Source: Betaproteobacteria bacterium (GTDB taxonomy: Bacteria; Pseudomonadota; Gammaproteobacteria; Burkholderiales; Usitatibacteraceae). Taken from it: a stretch of DNA of 34,910 nt. Positions 17,928-26,847 of this stretch are shown here, piece after piece (within the stretch, counting starts at the first letter, position 1; every line of letters begins with the position of its first letter). The notes under the pieces were generated by a model. That model saw only the letters and a program-made list of their open reading frames with translations, was not told the DNA's origin and ran no database searches. The DNA is taken from assembly GCA_016790765.1 (NCBI GenBank), contig JAEUMZ010000141.1, forward strand, positions 1 through 34,910, written 5' to 3'. A program made the translations under genes and the position numbers.

Positions 17928-20900
17928 ATGAAGAAATCGACGCGGTGGGCGGCCCTGTTGTGGGGTGCGCTGCTGTTGATTGGGCCGGCGGTGCAAGCGG
18001 CCATCTGCCAGTTCAATACGACCGGTGGTGCATGGAATATCCCGGCCAACTGGAACAACTGCGGAACCGGCAATGGCAGTCCCTTGGGCACGCCTGGTCC
18101 GGGCGATCGTGCGGAGATCACGGCGGCGACGGTGACGTTTCCAGCCGGCACGTTCGATGTCGGAGACCTTTACCTGGGCAACGCCACGCTGCAGGGTGCG
18201 GGCGTTGGATCGACCACGCTCAATGTCGTGAACGGTGGCACCATCGCCTGGGGCAGCGGCTTCTACCAGTTCAACAACCTCACGGCGACGTTTTCCGCGC
18301 CGATGACCATTCCCGCCACCAGCGGGCCGCTGCAGATCAGTGACGCCGATGTCGTCGTCAATTCCGGGACCGGCATGGCGGTCGCTTCCATTGCGATCAC
18401 GGGGCCGAGCGGCCGGTTCCGCGTCAATGGCGCGGCCTACCTGAACGGCAACGCCACCATGTCCGGCGGCGGCCTGCTATTCGCCGAGGGCGGCGTGGTC
18501 TACGTGTCCGCGAACATCACCCTCAACGGCGCCTTCCAAAACGACGGGGCCATCCTGTTGCAAGGCAATACGGTGACCCTCGTCGATGCCTCCGCCTTTA
18601 CGCAGACAGCCAGCGGCATCCTGGCGGGCGACGGCGTGATCAACGCCGGTGCGCAGAACCTGAACCTGAACGGCACCATCCGCGACAACCCGACCTTCAA
18701 TGTCGGCACGCTCGGCGTCGGGATGGCCGGTGCAAGCATCTACCCCGGGGGGCCCGGCAACATCGGCGCGATCACGGTCAACGGCAACCTCTCGCTGGGC
18801 ATCGGGGCGTTTGTCTATGCGGATATCGGCGGCACCGGCATGGGGCAGTACGACCGCATCAATGTGAGCGGCACGCTCACGATCCTGGCCGGCGCCGGCG
18901 CCGAAGTCGAGGACTTCGACCTTGGCGCAGGCAACTACTCGCCCATGACCGGCGAGGTCGTGCCGCTGGTCACCGCCGGTTCCATTTCCGGCACCTTCAG
19001 CGACTTCTTTCCGTTCCTCTCCCCGCTCACCCTGACGCTGACCTACACGCCCACGGCGATCAATTTCACCGTCGGCGGGCCGTTCGTCTACGTCACCAAC
19101 ACCAACGATTCCGGTCCCGGCAGCCTGCGCGCCGCGATCGAGGGCCTCGCCGGCTGCGACATCAGCTACGACATCACCTTCGACCTCGGTCCGACCGGCG
19201 GCACCATCCAGCCGCTGACACCGTTGCCGACCATGAATTGCGGCGGCGTCGACGGCTATTCGCACCCGGGTTCGAGTCCCAATACCGCGCCGACCGACTG
19301 GAACGCAGTGCTCAAGGTCACGCTCGACGGCTCGCTGTGCGTCGGCTGCCAGGGCGGCCTCACGCTCAACGGGACGGTGCCGGTCAAGGGCATCAACTTC
19401 ACCAACTGGGACCGTGCGCTGCGGCTGCAGTCCTTCACGCTCGGCACCCATGTGGTGGGGAACTACTTCTTCCAGAACAACTTCGGCGTGTATGTCGAGG
19501 GCGGCGCCGACGGCATCCACATCGGCACGTCGAACGGGCCGGAAGACCGCAATGTCTTCGTGCATTCGATGACCGCCGGCATCCGCGTCGAAATGTATTC
19601 CGGCTTCGACGGGCCGCGCATCTACAACAACTTCATCGGCCTCGGGGCCGGCGCGGTCGCGGGACCCAACGGGACCGGCGTCCAGGTGCTCGGTTCGCCC
19701 GGCGTCGGGCTCGAGGACAATGTCATTGCCAACAACGGCAAGGGCCTGGCGATCGTCGCATCCCCAGGCGTGCATTTCCGCCGCGGCAACAAGTTCTTTG
19801 CCAACACCACGATCGGCGTCGATGTCGGCGACGACGGCCCGTCCGCCAACGACGACGTCATGCCACCCTATGACACCGACGCCAACGACCGGCCCAACTA
19901 CCCGGTCATCAACTCGGCCACCGACATCGGCGCCGGCACCACGCGCGTCAACTTCACGTTGAAGAGCAACACCAACCTGTCGACCTACGTGTGCTTCTGC
20001 GGGTCGCAGAACCTCACCGAGAACCAGTGCCGCTCGGCGCCGGTCTGCACCGGCACCATGACCGACGCCGGCGGATTGCTCACCGCCGATTTCGACCTGC
20101 CGCAGACGGGGCAGTTTGCGCTGCCCACGCGCATCACCGCCTTCCAGCAGCCGGAAAGCGGCCCCAAGGGCAACAGCGGTTCGGAAATTTCTCCGGGGGT
20201 GAATGTGGTGGCCCCGACGCCGGCCATCTCCTTCGTCGCACCCACGCCGTTCCCGCCGACGGTGGTCGGCGGCGTGAGCGCCACGCAGACCATCACCCTC
20301 ACCAATACCGGTGCGGCAACCCTGGTCATCAACGCCATTTCGCACAGCAACGCATCGGTGTTTCCCGACACCGTCAACGGCGCCGCTCCACAGGCCACGC
20401 ACTATTGCGGGTTCGGTTCCAACGCCATGGCGGTGCCGCAGACCGGCATGCCGATCAACATCGCGCCGATGGCCACCTGCCAGCTGGTGCTGGTATTCAA
20501 GCCGAACGTGACCGGCGCCAACAGCGGCACGATCACCCTGGTCTCGAATGCCCCGACATCCCCCACGATGATCAACCTGACGGGGACCGGCCTGGCGCCG
20601 CCGGTGTTCAGCCCCAGCGCAACGACGCTGACCTTCGCCGCGCAACTGGTCTCGACCACCAGCGCCGTGCAGACGCTGACGATCACCAATACCGGCGGCA
20701 GCGACCTGATCGGGTCCATGCCCGGCATCACCGGGCCGTTCACCATCGCCACCAACAATTGCACGACAGTGGCGGTCATGATGAGCTGCAGCATCGGCGT
20801 CACGTTCACGCCGGCCGCGCCCGGCGCGGCCTCCGGCACCTTGACCATCCCGACCAACGCGGCCGGCAGTCCGCACATGATTGTGCTCTCCGGCACCGGC

Positions 20901-22634
20901 GCGCTGGCGGTCCTCCCGACGATGACCGTGGCCTTCGCGCCCACAAGCGTGCTGACCGGCGCCAACAGCAACCTGACGGTCACGTTGTCGAATGGCGGCG
21001 CCGTGCCCGCGACCATCACCAGCGGCGTCGTCACCTTTCCGCCCGGCTTGGTGGCCACGACACCGACCACGGATACGTGCGGCACGAGCGGGAGTTTCGA
21101 CGGCGACCCGTACTACTTTGGCGGCGGCAGCATCCCCGCGATGGGCAGTTGCACCCTGGTCTTCGGCACGCAAAGCGCGGTGGCCGGCGCCTATGTGGTC
21201 GATGTCCTGGCCGATGACCTGGCCACGACGATCGGCAACAATGCCAACACCAGCACGGCCACGCTGATGGTGGCGGCCACCTCGCCGACGGTCGTGCTCT
21301 CGAACGGCGCCCTCGGCTTCGGCAGCCGCACCGTCAACACCACCAGCCCGCCCACCGTCGTGACCCTGACCAACGGCGGCACGGCGAACCTCATCATCAG
21401 CAGCATCACCGCGGCGGGGGATTTCGGCTACACCACGACCTGCCCGATCTTGACGCCGCCGATTGCCCCGCTGGCCCCGGCGTGCAATCTCAACATCACC
21501 TTCACCCCGCTGACGGTGGGGGCCCTCGTGGGCAGCATCACCATTGCGAGCAATGCACCGGGCAGCCCGCACACGATCACGCTCACCGGCACCGGCGCAC
21601 CGGTGGCGGTGCCCGGCATCCTGGTGTCGGCCACCACCGTGAACGTGGGCAGCGGCGTGGTCGGGACCATCCTGCCGCAGCAGAACGTGGTGATCACCAA
21701 CACCGGCTTCGCCACGCTCAACCTGACCTCGGTCACCGTGACCGGCGCCGCGTTCAGCCGCATCACGCCGGCGGGCTTCACGCCGCCCAACTGCGGCGCC
21801 AGCGTCGCGCCTTCGGCCACTTGCCAGATTGCCATCGCCTGCAATCCATTGGCCCTGGGGGTCAACACCGGGCAGGTGAGCATTGCCCACAACGCCACCG
21901 GCAGCCCGGCCGTGGTCGCGCTGACCTGCACGGGCCTGGCCCTGCCGGTGCCGCAAATCGGCTTGAGCGGCGCGCTCGACTTCGGCGACCAGATCCTCAA
22001 TACGCCGAGCGCCGCGCGCAACGTCACCATCACCAACACCGGCACCGCCGCCATGACGATTTCGGGTGTCACGATCACCGGCGCCAACGCCAACCAGTTC
22101 AGCCTCACCGGCCAGTGCGCCAGCCTTGCCGTGGGCGCAAGCTGCACGCTCGCGGTCACCTTCACGCCGACCAGCACCGGCGCAAAGAGTGCGGTGATCA
22201 GCATCGCCAGCAACGCGCAGAACGCCGCATCGGCCGGCGGGATCGCGCTGTCCGGCAACGGTGTCCTCGCGCCGCGCCCGGTGGTGGGCCTGAGCCTCAC
22301 GGCGATCGGCTACGGCAACTCGATCTTTGGCGGCGCGTCCACCGCGCAGTCCATCCTGCTCAAGAATGAAGGCGGGCTGCCGCTCAACATCGGCTCGATC
22401 AGCGCGCTGGGGGACTTCACGGTCGCGCACAACTGCGGCGCCACGGTGGCGGCGCTGGGCACGTGCACCCTCACCCTGTCCTTCACCCCGCTGGGCGTGG
22501 GCAGCCGCGGCGGCGAACTGGTGGTCGTCAGCAACGCCGAGGGCAGCCCGCACCGCGTGATCCTGTCCGGAACCGGGTGCCGCTGGTTCAGCCAGTCCGG
22601 AAGCCGCTTCTTCCTGACCTCCTGCGGCAATTGA
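17928..22634 (+). CDS. Giant exported protein: beta-helix region plus choice-of-anchor-D (ASH-type) repeats
   Basis: The ATG at 17928 with a GAGGG site gives 1568 residues, starting with a Sec signal (MKKSTRWAALLWGALLLIGP, cleaved near VQA-AI). Residues about 25-380 are Gly/Thr/Asn-rich beta-solenoid-like sequence. A CSLREA-like segment (VTNTNDSGPGSLRAAI) is at about 390-405, followed by a right-handed beta-helix-like stretch to about 690. From about 765 to 1555 there are roughly seven immunoglobulin-like units of about 105-120 residues. Most have an NTG strand, a CG-LA-G-CTL strand, FTP and a closing SP-I-LTGTG, as in choice-of-anchor-D/ASPM-SPD2-Hydin domains. The third unit is divergent. 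The protein ends in an 18-residue tail from C1551 to N1568 with a second Cys at 1566. It lacks a barrel, LPXTG or PEP-CTERM, so how it is anchored or exported is not obvious. It is a likely surface adhesin or matrix protein. Confidence 0.85.
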   Translation: MKKSTRWAALLWGALLLIGPAVQAAICQFNTTGGAWNIPANWNNCGTGNGSPLGTPGPGDRAEITAATVTFPAGTFDVGDLYLGNATLQGAGVGSTTLNVVNGGTIAWGSGFYQFNNLTATFSAPMTIPATSGPLQISDADVVVNSGTGMAVASIAITGPSGRFRVNGAAYLNGNATMSGGGLLFAEGGVVYVSANITLNGAFQNDGAILLQGNTVTLVDASAFTQTASGILAGDGVINAGAQNLNLNGTIRDNPTFNVGTLGVGMAGASIYPGGPGNIGAITVNGNLSLGIGAFVYADIGGTGMGQYDRINVSGTLTILAGAGAEVEDFDLGAGNYSPMTGEVVPLVTAGSISGTFSDFFPFLSPLTLTLTYTPTAINFTVGGPFVYVTNTNDSGPGSLRAAIEGLAGCDISYDITFDLGPTGGTIQPLTPLPTMNCGGVDGYSHPGSSPNTAPTDWNAVLKVTLDGSLCVGCQGGLTLNGTVPVKGINFTNWDRALRLQSFTLGTHVVGNYFFQNNFGVYVEGGADGIHIGTSNGPEDRNVFVHSMTAGIRVEMYSGFDGPRIYNNFIGLGAGAVAGPNGTGVQVLGSPGVGLEDNVIANNGKGLAIVASPGVHFRRGNKFFANTTIGVDVGDDGPSANDDVMPPYDTDANDRPNYPVINSATDIGAGTTRVNFTLKSNTNLSTYVCFCGSQNLTENQCRSAPVCTGTMTDAGGLLTADFDLPQTGQFALPTRITAFQQPESGPKGNSGSEISPGVNVVAPTPAISFVAPTPFPPTVVGGVSATQTITLTNTGAATLVINAISHSNASVFPDTVNGAAPQATHYCGFGSNAMAVPQTGMPINIAPMATCQLVLVFKPNVTGANSGTITLVSNAPTSPTMINLTGTGLAPPVFSPSATTLTFAAQLVSTTSAVQTLTITNTGGSDLIGSMPGITGPFTIATNNCTTVAVMMSCSIGVTFTPAAPGAASGTLTIPTNAAGSPHMIVLSGTGALAVLPTMTVAFAPTSVLTGANSNLTVTLSNGGAVPATITSGVVTFPPGLVATTPTTDTCGTSGSFDGDPYYFGGGSIPAMGSCTLVFGTQSAVAGAYVVDVLADDLATTIGNNANTSTATLMVAATSPTVVLSNGALGFGSRTVNTTSPPTVVTLTNGGTANLIISSITAAGDFGYTTTCPILTPPIAPLAPACNLNITFTPLTVGALVGSITIASNAPGSPHTITLTGTGAPVAVPGILVSATTVNVGSGVVGTILPQQNVVITNTGFATLNLTSVTVTGAAFSRITPAGFTPPNCGASVAPSATCQIAIACNPLALGVNTGQVSIAHNATGSPAVVALTCTGLALPVPQIGLSGALDFGDQILNTPSAARNVTITNTGTAAMTISGVTITGANANQFSLTGQCASLAVGASCTLAVTFTPTSTGAKSAVISIASNAQNAASAGGIALSGNGVLAPRPVVGLSLTAIGYGNSIFGGASTAQSILLKNEGGLPLNIGSISALGDFTVAHNCGATVAALGTCTLTLSFTPLGVGSRGGELVVVSNAEGSPHRVILSGTGCRWFSQSGSRFFLTSCGN
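20224..22590 (+). repeat. Tandem choice-of-anchor-D-type coding repeats
   Basis: About seven units with approximate boundaries 20218-20595, 20596-20904, 20905-21278 (divergent), 21279-21600, 21601-21945, 21946-22266 and 22267-22582. The diagnostic closing pattern LxGTG (or LTCTG, LSGNG) recurs at the end of six of them. The units are diverged in DNA sequence, so they are old duplications and unlikely to recombine readily. Confidence 0.75.
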
Positions 22635-22641
22635 GGCGCGT

Positions 22642-22725
22642 GGCCGGCGCCCGCCGGCCCGCTGCCGCGGTAGTGCTAAACTTTTTGCGCAACTGCCCTT
22701 GCCACGGGGCGGTTTGCCCGCCCCG
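22642..22725 (+). terminator. Pair of GC-rich hairpins between the anchor-D gene and livG
   Basis: The first hairpin is an 18-bp inverted repeat (22642-22649 / 22652-22659, GGCCGGCG / CGCCGGCC) just past the stop codon. A T-run follows some 20 nt later. The second is a strong stem with loop TTTGC (22705-22712 / 22718-22725, CGGGGCGG / CCGCCCCG). Together they probably separate the two transcription units. Confidence 0.5.
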
Positions 22726-22744
22726 CACGCATGGGCCGGCAATC

Positions 22745-22753
22745 TGTAATAAT
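22745..22753 (+). promoter_or_regulatory. Candidate extended -10 promoter of the liv cluster
   Basis: TG-T-AATAAT matches the extended -10 form (TGnTATAAT with one mismatch). It lies in the most AT-rich part of the gap, about 77 nt before the livG ATG. An inverted repeat AATTCA / TGAATT (22751-22756 / 22765-22770) overlaps and follows it and could be an operator. No clear -35 is seen. Confidence 0.4.
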
Positions 22754-22829
22754 TCATCACTCGTTGAATTAAACGCAGCCCCACGGTCCCCATGCTCCCA
22801 GGTCCTTGCAGTAGCCTTCGGCGGTTTTG

Positions 22830-23591
22830 ATGTCCGACGACACCCTCCTCGAAACGCGCGACCTGACCAAGGAGTTCAAGGGCTTCACGGCGGTCGACCG
22901 CGTGAACCTGAAAGTCCGGCGCGGCTCGATCCATGCCCTCATCGGCCCCAACGGCGCGGGCAAGACCACGGTCTTCAACCTGCTCACCAAATTCCTGCCG
23001 GTCACCTCCGGGCACATCCTGTACAAGGGCCGCGACATCACCAAGTCCAAGCCGGTGGAGGTCGCGCGCCAGGGCATGATCCGCTCGTTCCAGATTTCCG
23101 CCGTGTTCCCGCACCTGACGGTGCTGGAAAACGTGCGCATCGGCCTGCAACGCAAGCTCGGCACCAGCTTCCATTTCTGGAAATCCGAGAAGTCGCTCGA
23201 TGCCCTGAATGAGCGCGCGCTGGCGCTGCTCGAGTCGGTGGACCTGGCCGCCTTCGCGCAGACGCAGACCGTGGAGCTGCCCTACGGCAGGAAGCGCGCG
23301 CTGGAAATCGCCACCACGCTGGCGTTGGATCCCGAGTTGATGCTGCTCGACGAGCCGACGCAGGGCATGGGCCACGAGGACGTGAGCCGCGTGGTCGAGC
23401 TGATCCGCAAGGTGGCCGCCAACCGCACGGTGCTGATGGTCGAGCACAACATGGGCGTGGTGGCCAATCTGTCCGACACCATCACCGTGCTGGCGCGCGG
23501 CAGCGTGCTGGCCGAGGGGCCGTACGAGGAGGTGTCCAAGGACCCGCGCGTGCTGGAAGCCTATGTGGGCACCACCGAGGAGGCGGCATGA
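22830..23591 (+). CDS. livG: Branched-chain amino-acid-type ABC transporter, ATP-binding protein LivG
   Basis: One of the two ATPases powering the LivHM importer. The ATG at 22830 gives 253 residues; a TTG one codon upstream is the only alternative, and neither has a clear ribosome site. Walker A is GPNGAGKTT; the signature is the LivG-type LPYGRKRALEIA in place of LSGGQ; Walker B is LMLLDEPTQGM; the H-loop is VEHNMGVV. The Q-loop region is SFQISAVFPHLTVLENV. Its stop overlaps the livF start (ATGA). It heads the six-gene transporter cluster. Confidence 0.94.
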   Translation: MSDDTLLETRDLTKEFKGFTAVDRVNLKVRRGSIHALIGPNGAGKTTVFNLLTKFLPVTSGHILYKGRDITKSKPVEVARQGMIRSFQISAVFPHLTVLENVRIGLQRKLGTSFHFWKSEKSLDALNERALALLESVDLAAFAQTQTVELPYGRKRALEIATTLALDPELMLLDEPTQGMGHEDVSRVVELIRKVAANRTVLMVEHNMGVVANLSDTITVLARGSVLAEGPYEEVSKDPRVLEAYVGTTEEAA

Positions 23592-24298
23592 GCGGCAGCG
23601 AGGTCCTGCTGTCCGCACACGGCGTGCACGCCTGGTACGGGGAATCGCACATCCTGCACGGCGTCGACTTCGAGGTGAAGACCGGCGAACTGGTGACGCT
23701 GCTGGGCCGCAACGGCGCCGGCCGCACCACGACCCTGAAAAGCATCCTGGGCTTGGTGGGCAAGCGCACCGGCTCGATCAAGATCGGCGGTGTCGAGTCG
23801 ATCGGCCTGCCCACGCACCGCATCGCGCGCCTGGGTCTGGGGTATTGCCCGGAGGAGCGCGGCATCTTTTCCAGCCTGTCCTGCGAGGAAAACCTGCTCA
23901 TGCCGCCCGCCGTGGGTTCGGGCGGCCTGTCGCTGGACGAGATCTACGCGATGTTCCCCAATCTGAAGGAGCGCCGCAACAGCCAGGGTACGCGCCTGTC
24001 CGGCGGCGAGCAGCAGATGCTCGCCATGGCGCGCATCCTGCGCACCGGGGCCAAGGTGCTGCTGCTCGACGAGATCACCGAGGGCCTCGCCCCGGTGATC
24101 GTGCAGACGCTGGGGCGCGTGATCCGCCAGCTGAAGGAAAAGGGCATGACCATGGTGATGGTAGAGCAGAATTTCCGCTTCGCCGCACCGCTGGCCGACC
24201 GGCATTACGTGATGGAGCACGGCAAGATCGCCGCCGTGGTGGAAAAACACGAATTGAAAGCGAAGGAAGGGATGCTGCACGAGTACTTGGGCGTCTGA
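23588..24298 (+). CDS. livF: Branched-chain amino-acid-type ABC transporter, ATP-binding protein LivF (Walker A Lys to Arg)
   Basis: Second ATPase of the importer, 236 residues, ATG overlapping the livG TGA. The Walker A motif reads GRNGAGRT (residues 40-47), so R46 replaces the lysine that normally contacts the ATP phosphates. The LSGGEQQMLAMAR signature, Walker B (VLLLDEITEGLAP) and H-loop region (MVEQNFRFA, with Gln where His is common) are otherwise intact. GRNGAGR-type variants may be widespread among LivF paralogues. The protein may still bind ATP, with LivG carrying more of the hydrolysis. The binding-protein gene follows after 49 bp. Confidence 0.92.
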   Translation: MSGSEVLLSAHGVHAWYGESHILHGVDFEVKTGELVTLLGRNGAGRTTTLKSILGLVGKRTGSIKIGGVESIGLPTHRIARLGLGYCPEERGIFSSLSCEENLLMPPAVGSGGLSLDEIYAMFPNLKERRNSQGTRLSGGEQQMLAMARILRTGAKVLLLDEITEGLAPVIVQTLGRVIRQLKEKGMTMVMVEQNFRFAAPLADRHYVMEHGKIAAVVEKHELKAKEGMLHEYLGV

Positions 24299-24347
24299 TG
24301 TGGGCCTGAACAAACGGGAAGTTCGATCAACGACGAGGAGTGGGAAC

Positions 24348-25568
24348 ATGAGAAAAACGATGATGGCAATGATGGTGGGTGCGGCGCTGGCTTCCGGGGT
24401 CGCGAATGCGCAACAGGGCAAGCTCTCCGACGACACGCTCAAGATCGGCGTGCTGTCCGACATGTCGGGCGTCTATGCCGATTTCGGCGGCCCGGGTGCG
24501 GTGCTGGCCGCGCGCATGGCGGTGGAGGATTTCGGCGGCAAGATGTTCGGCAAGGCCATCGAGATCGTCAGCGCCGACCACCAGAACAAGGCCGACGTGG
24601 CCAAGAACATCACGCAGCAGTGGTTCGACCGCGACAAGGTCGATGCCACGTTCGAGAACCTCAATTCGGCGGTTGCATTGGCGGTCACGGCGCTGGGAGC
24701 GGAAAAGAACCGCATCACCGTGGTCACCGGCGCGGCGTCCTCGCGCCTGACCAACGAGGACTGCAAGCCGGCCACCGGCATCCACTGGGTGTACGACACC
24801 ATTTCGCTGGCCAATGTGGTCGGCAAGGCGGTGGTGAAGGCGGGCGGCGATTCGTGGTTCTTCCTGACCGCCGACTACGCGTTCGGACACTCGCTGGAAA
24901 AGGACACCGGCGATGTGGTGAAGGCGAACGGCGGCAAGGTGCTGGGGGCGCTGCGCCACCCGCTGGCCACCACCGACTACTCCTCCTTCCTGCTGCAGGC
25001 GCAATCGTCCAAGGCCAAGGTGGTCGGGCTGGCCAATGCCGGCGGCGATACCGTGAACAGCATCAAGGCCGCGGCCGAGTTCGGCATCACCAAGAACCAG
25101 AACCTGGCCGCGCTGCTGATGCTGGTCACCGACGTGCATGCGCTGGGCCTCAATACCGCGCAGGGCCTGTACCTGTCGGAGGCCTGGTACTGGGACCTCA
25201 ACGATGAGAACCGCGCCTTCGCCAAGAAGTTCGAGGCGCGCAACAACGGCAAGAAACCCAACATGAACCAGGTCGGCGTCTATTCCGCGGTGGCGCATTA
25301 CCTGAAGGCGGTGCAGGCCGCCGGCACGGACGACACCGCCGCGGTGCGCAAGAAGATGGGCGACATGCCGATCAACGACGTGTTCGCCAAGAACGGCAAG
25401 CTCCGCGAGGACGGCCGCATGGTGCACGACATGCACCTGTTCCTGGTGAAGAAACCGTCCGAGTCGAAGGGCCCGTGGGACTACTACCACCACAAGGGCA
25501 CGCTGAAGGGCGACGAGGCGTTCCAGTCCTTGGCCGCATCGCGCTGCCCGCAGTTCAAGAAGGGCTAG
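24348..25568 (+). CDS. ABC transporter substrate-binding protein (LivK-like), first of a tandem pair
   Basis: Periplasmic receptor for the LivHMGF-type importer. The ATG at 24348 has GAGGAG 8 nt upstream and gives 406 residues. The signal peptide MRKTMMAMMVGAALASGVANA precedes the mature start LSDDTLKIGVLSDMSGVYAD, which is the Periplasmic_BP_6 first strand. Other family segments are AARMAVEDFGGKMFGKAIEIV, TVVTGAASSRLTNEDC and WFFLTADYAFGHSLEKD. The ligand is not deducible; divergence from true Leu/Ile/Val receptors is considerable, and aromatic or organic-acid ligands are plausible in this subfamily. Confidence 0.92.
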   Translation: MRKTMMAMMVGAALASGVANAQQGKLSDDTLKIGVLSDMSGVYADFGGPGAVLAARMAVEDFGGKMFGKAIEIVSADHQNKADVAKNITQQWFDRDKVDATFENLNSAVALAVTALGAEKNRITVVTGAASSRLTNEDCKPATGIHWVYDTISLANVVGKAVVKAGGDSWFFLTADYAFGHSLEKDTGDVVKANGGKVLGALRHPLATTDYSSFLLQAQSSKAKVVGLANAGGDTVNSIKAAAEFGITKNQNLAALLMLVTDVHALGLNTAQGLYLSEAWYWDLNDENRAFAKKFEARNNGKKPNMNQVGVYSAVAHYLKAVQAAGTDDTAAVRKKMGDMPINDVFAKNGKLREDGRMVHDMHLFLVKKPSESKGPWDYYHHKGTLKGDEAFQSLAASRCPQFKKG

Positions 25569-25572
25569 CCGC

Positions 25573-26847
25573 TTGTCGCTGCATCGCACGCCGGCCGCCG
25601 TGCCGCGCCGCTTCCTGCGCGAAGCGGTGCGGCGGCTTGCGTGCGCGGCCGCCGTGCTGCCGCTGGCCTGGGCCGCGCCCGCGCAGGCCAGTCTGAGCGA
25701 CGGCGTGCTCAAGATCGGCGTGCTCACCGACATGTCCGGGCCGTACTCGGACTTTGTCGGCAAGGGTGCGGTGATCGCGGCGCGCATGGCCATCGACGAC
25801 TTCGGCGGCAGGATGTTTGGCAAGGACATCGTGCTGGTGGAAGCCGACCACCTTTCCAAGGCGGATGTGGGCAAGAACGTCGCGCAACGCTGGTTCGATG
25901 TCGAGAAGGTGGATGCCGCGTTCGAACTCAACAATTCCTCAGTCGCATTGGCGGTGACGGCGCTCGGGCGCGATCGCAACCGCATCACCGTTGTCACCGG
26001 GGCGGCGAGTTCGCGCATCACCAACGAGGATTGCGCGCCCGCCACCAGCCTGCATTGGGTGTACGACACCCACTCGCTGGCCAACGTGGTGGGCAAGGCC
26101 ATCGTCCGCATCGGCGGGAAGCGCTGGTTTTTCCTCACCGCCGACTACGCCTTCGGACACTCGCTGGAGCGCGACACCTCGAACGTGGTGCGCGCGGCCG
26201 GCGGCACCGTGGTGGGGGGCGTGCGCCATCCGCTGGACGTCGGCGACTTCTCCTCCTTCCTGTTGCAGGCCCAGGCGTCGAAGGCGGACATTGTCGCGCT
26301 GGCCAATGCCGGCACCGACACGGTCAACAGCATCAAGTCGGCCACCGAGTTCGGCATCCCGAAGAAGCAGCGCCTGGTGACGCTGTTGCTGGGCATCTCG
26401 GCGGTGCATGCGCTGGGGCTGCCCGCCGCGCAGGACCTGTACATGGCCGAGGGCTGGTACTGGGACACCAACGACGAGACGCGCGCCTTCGGGCGGCGCT
26501 TTGCCGCGCTCCACAACGGCCGCATGCCCAACGCGATCCACACCGGCGTCTATTCCTCGGTGTCGCACTACCTGAAGGCGGTGCGCACGGCCGGCACCGA
26601 CGACACGGCGAAAGTGATGAAGGCCATGCATGCCGCGCCGGTCAACGACGTGTTCACCAAGAACGGGCGGATTCGCGAGGATGGATTGATGCAGCACGAC
26701 GTGTACCTGTTCCAGGTGAAGAAGCCCGCCGAGTCCAAGGCGCCCTGGGATTACTTGAAGCTGGTGGAGACGGTGAAGGGCGAGGACGCCTTCCAGCCGC
26801 TGTCGCAAACCCGCTGCCCGGCCCTGCTGGCGAAGGGGCGCGCATGA
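25573..26847 (+). CDS. ABC transporter substrate-binding protein (LivK-like), second of a tandem pair
   Basis: 424 residues, a paralogue of the preceding protein over its whole mature length (by eye about two thirds or more identical, for example LKIGVLTDMSGPYSDF, TVVTGAASSRITNEDC and FFLTADYAFGHSLERD). Translation starts at TTG 25573, only 4 bp after the previous stop, with a GAAGGG tract 9 nt upstream. No nearby ATG exists; a GTG at 25600 is the alternative. The Arg-rich N-terminus leads to a signal core (LACAAAVLPLAWAAPAQA). Its stop overlaps the livH ATG. The two receptors presumably give one importer two ligand ranges or affinities. Confidence 0.9.
   Translation: MSLHRTPAAVPRRFLREAVRRLACAAAVLPLAWAAPAQASLSDGVLKIGVLTDMSGPYSDFVGKGAVIAARMAIDDFGGRMFGKDIVLVEADHLSKADVGKNVAQRWFDVEKVDAAFELNNSSVALAVTALGRDRNRITVVTGAASSRITNEDCAPATSLHWVYDTHSLANVVGKAIVRIGGKRWFFLTADYAFGHSLERDTSNVVRAAGGTVVGGVRHPLDVGDFSSFLLQAQASKADIVALANAGTDTVNSIKSATEFGIPKKQRLVTLLLGISAVHALGLPAAQDLYMAEGWYWDTNDETRAFGRRFAALHNGRMPNAIHTGVYSSVSHYLKAVRTAGTDDTAKVMKAMHAAPVNDVFTKNGRIREDGLMQHDVYLFQVKKPAESKAPWDYLKLVETVKGEDAFQPLSQTRCPALLAKGRA

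Noticed and set aside
19081..22590. Possible CRISPR or tandem DNA repeat array in the anchor-D gene
   Set aside because: The periodicity is at protein level in about 110-residue units. The DNA units are diverged and uninterrupted coding sequence, with no short identical repeats or spacers.
14095..22634. PEP-CTERM/exosortase sorting of the surface proteins
   Set aside because: Neither large exported protein ends in a PEP motif, hydrophobic helix and basic tail, and no exosortase gene is present.
22827..22829. TTG as the livG start
   Set aside because: The ATG immediately after it gives the same protein less one residue and is the stronger start codon.
18477..23618. Open frame of 1713 codons on the minus strand across the anchor-D gene and livG
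   Set aside because: It is an antisense shadow. The + strand genes have clear signal peptides, domain motifs and ribosome sites, while the antisense product is low-complexity Arg/Ala/Gly/His/Asp-rich sequence without any motif, as produced by GC-rich codon bias.
24327..26138. Antisense open frame of 603 codons over the two binding-protein genes
   Set aside because: It is a mirror of the duplicated + strand genes, which explains its apparent internal repetition.
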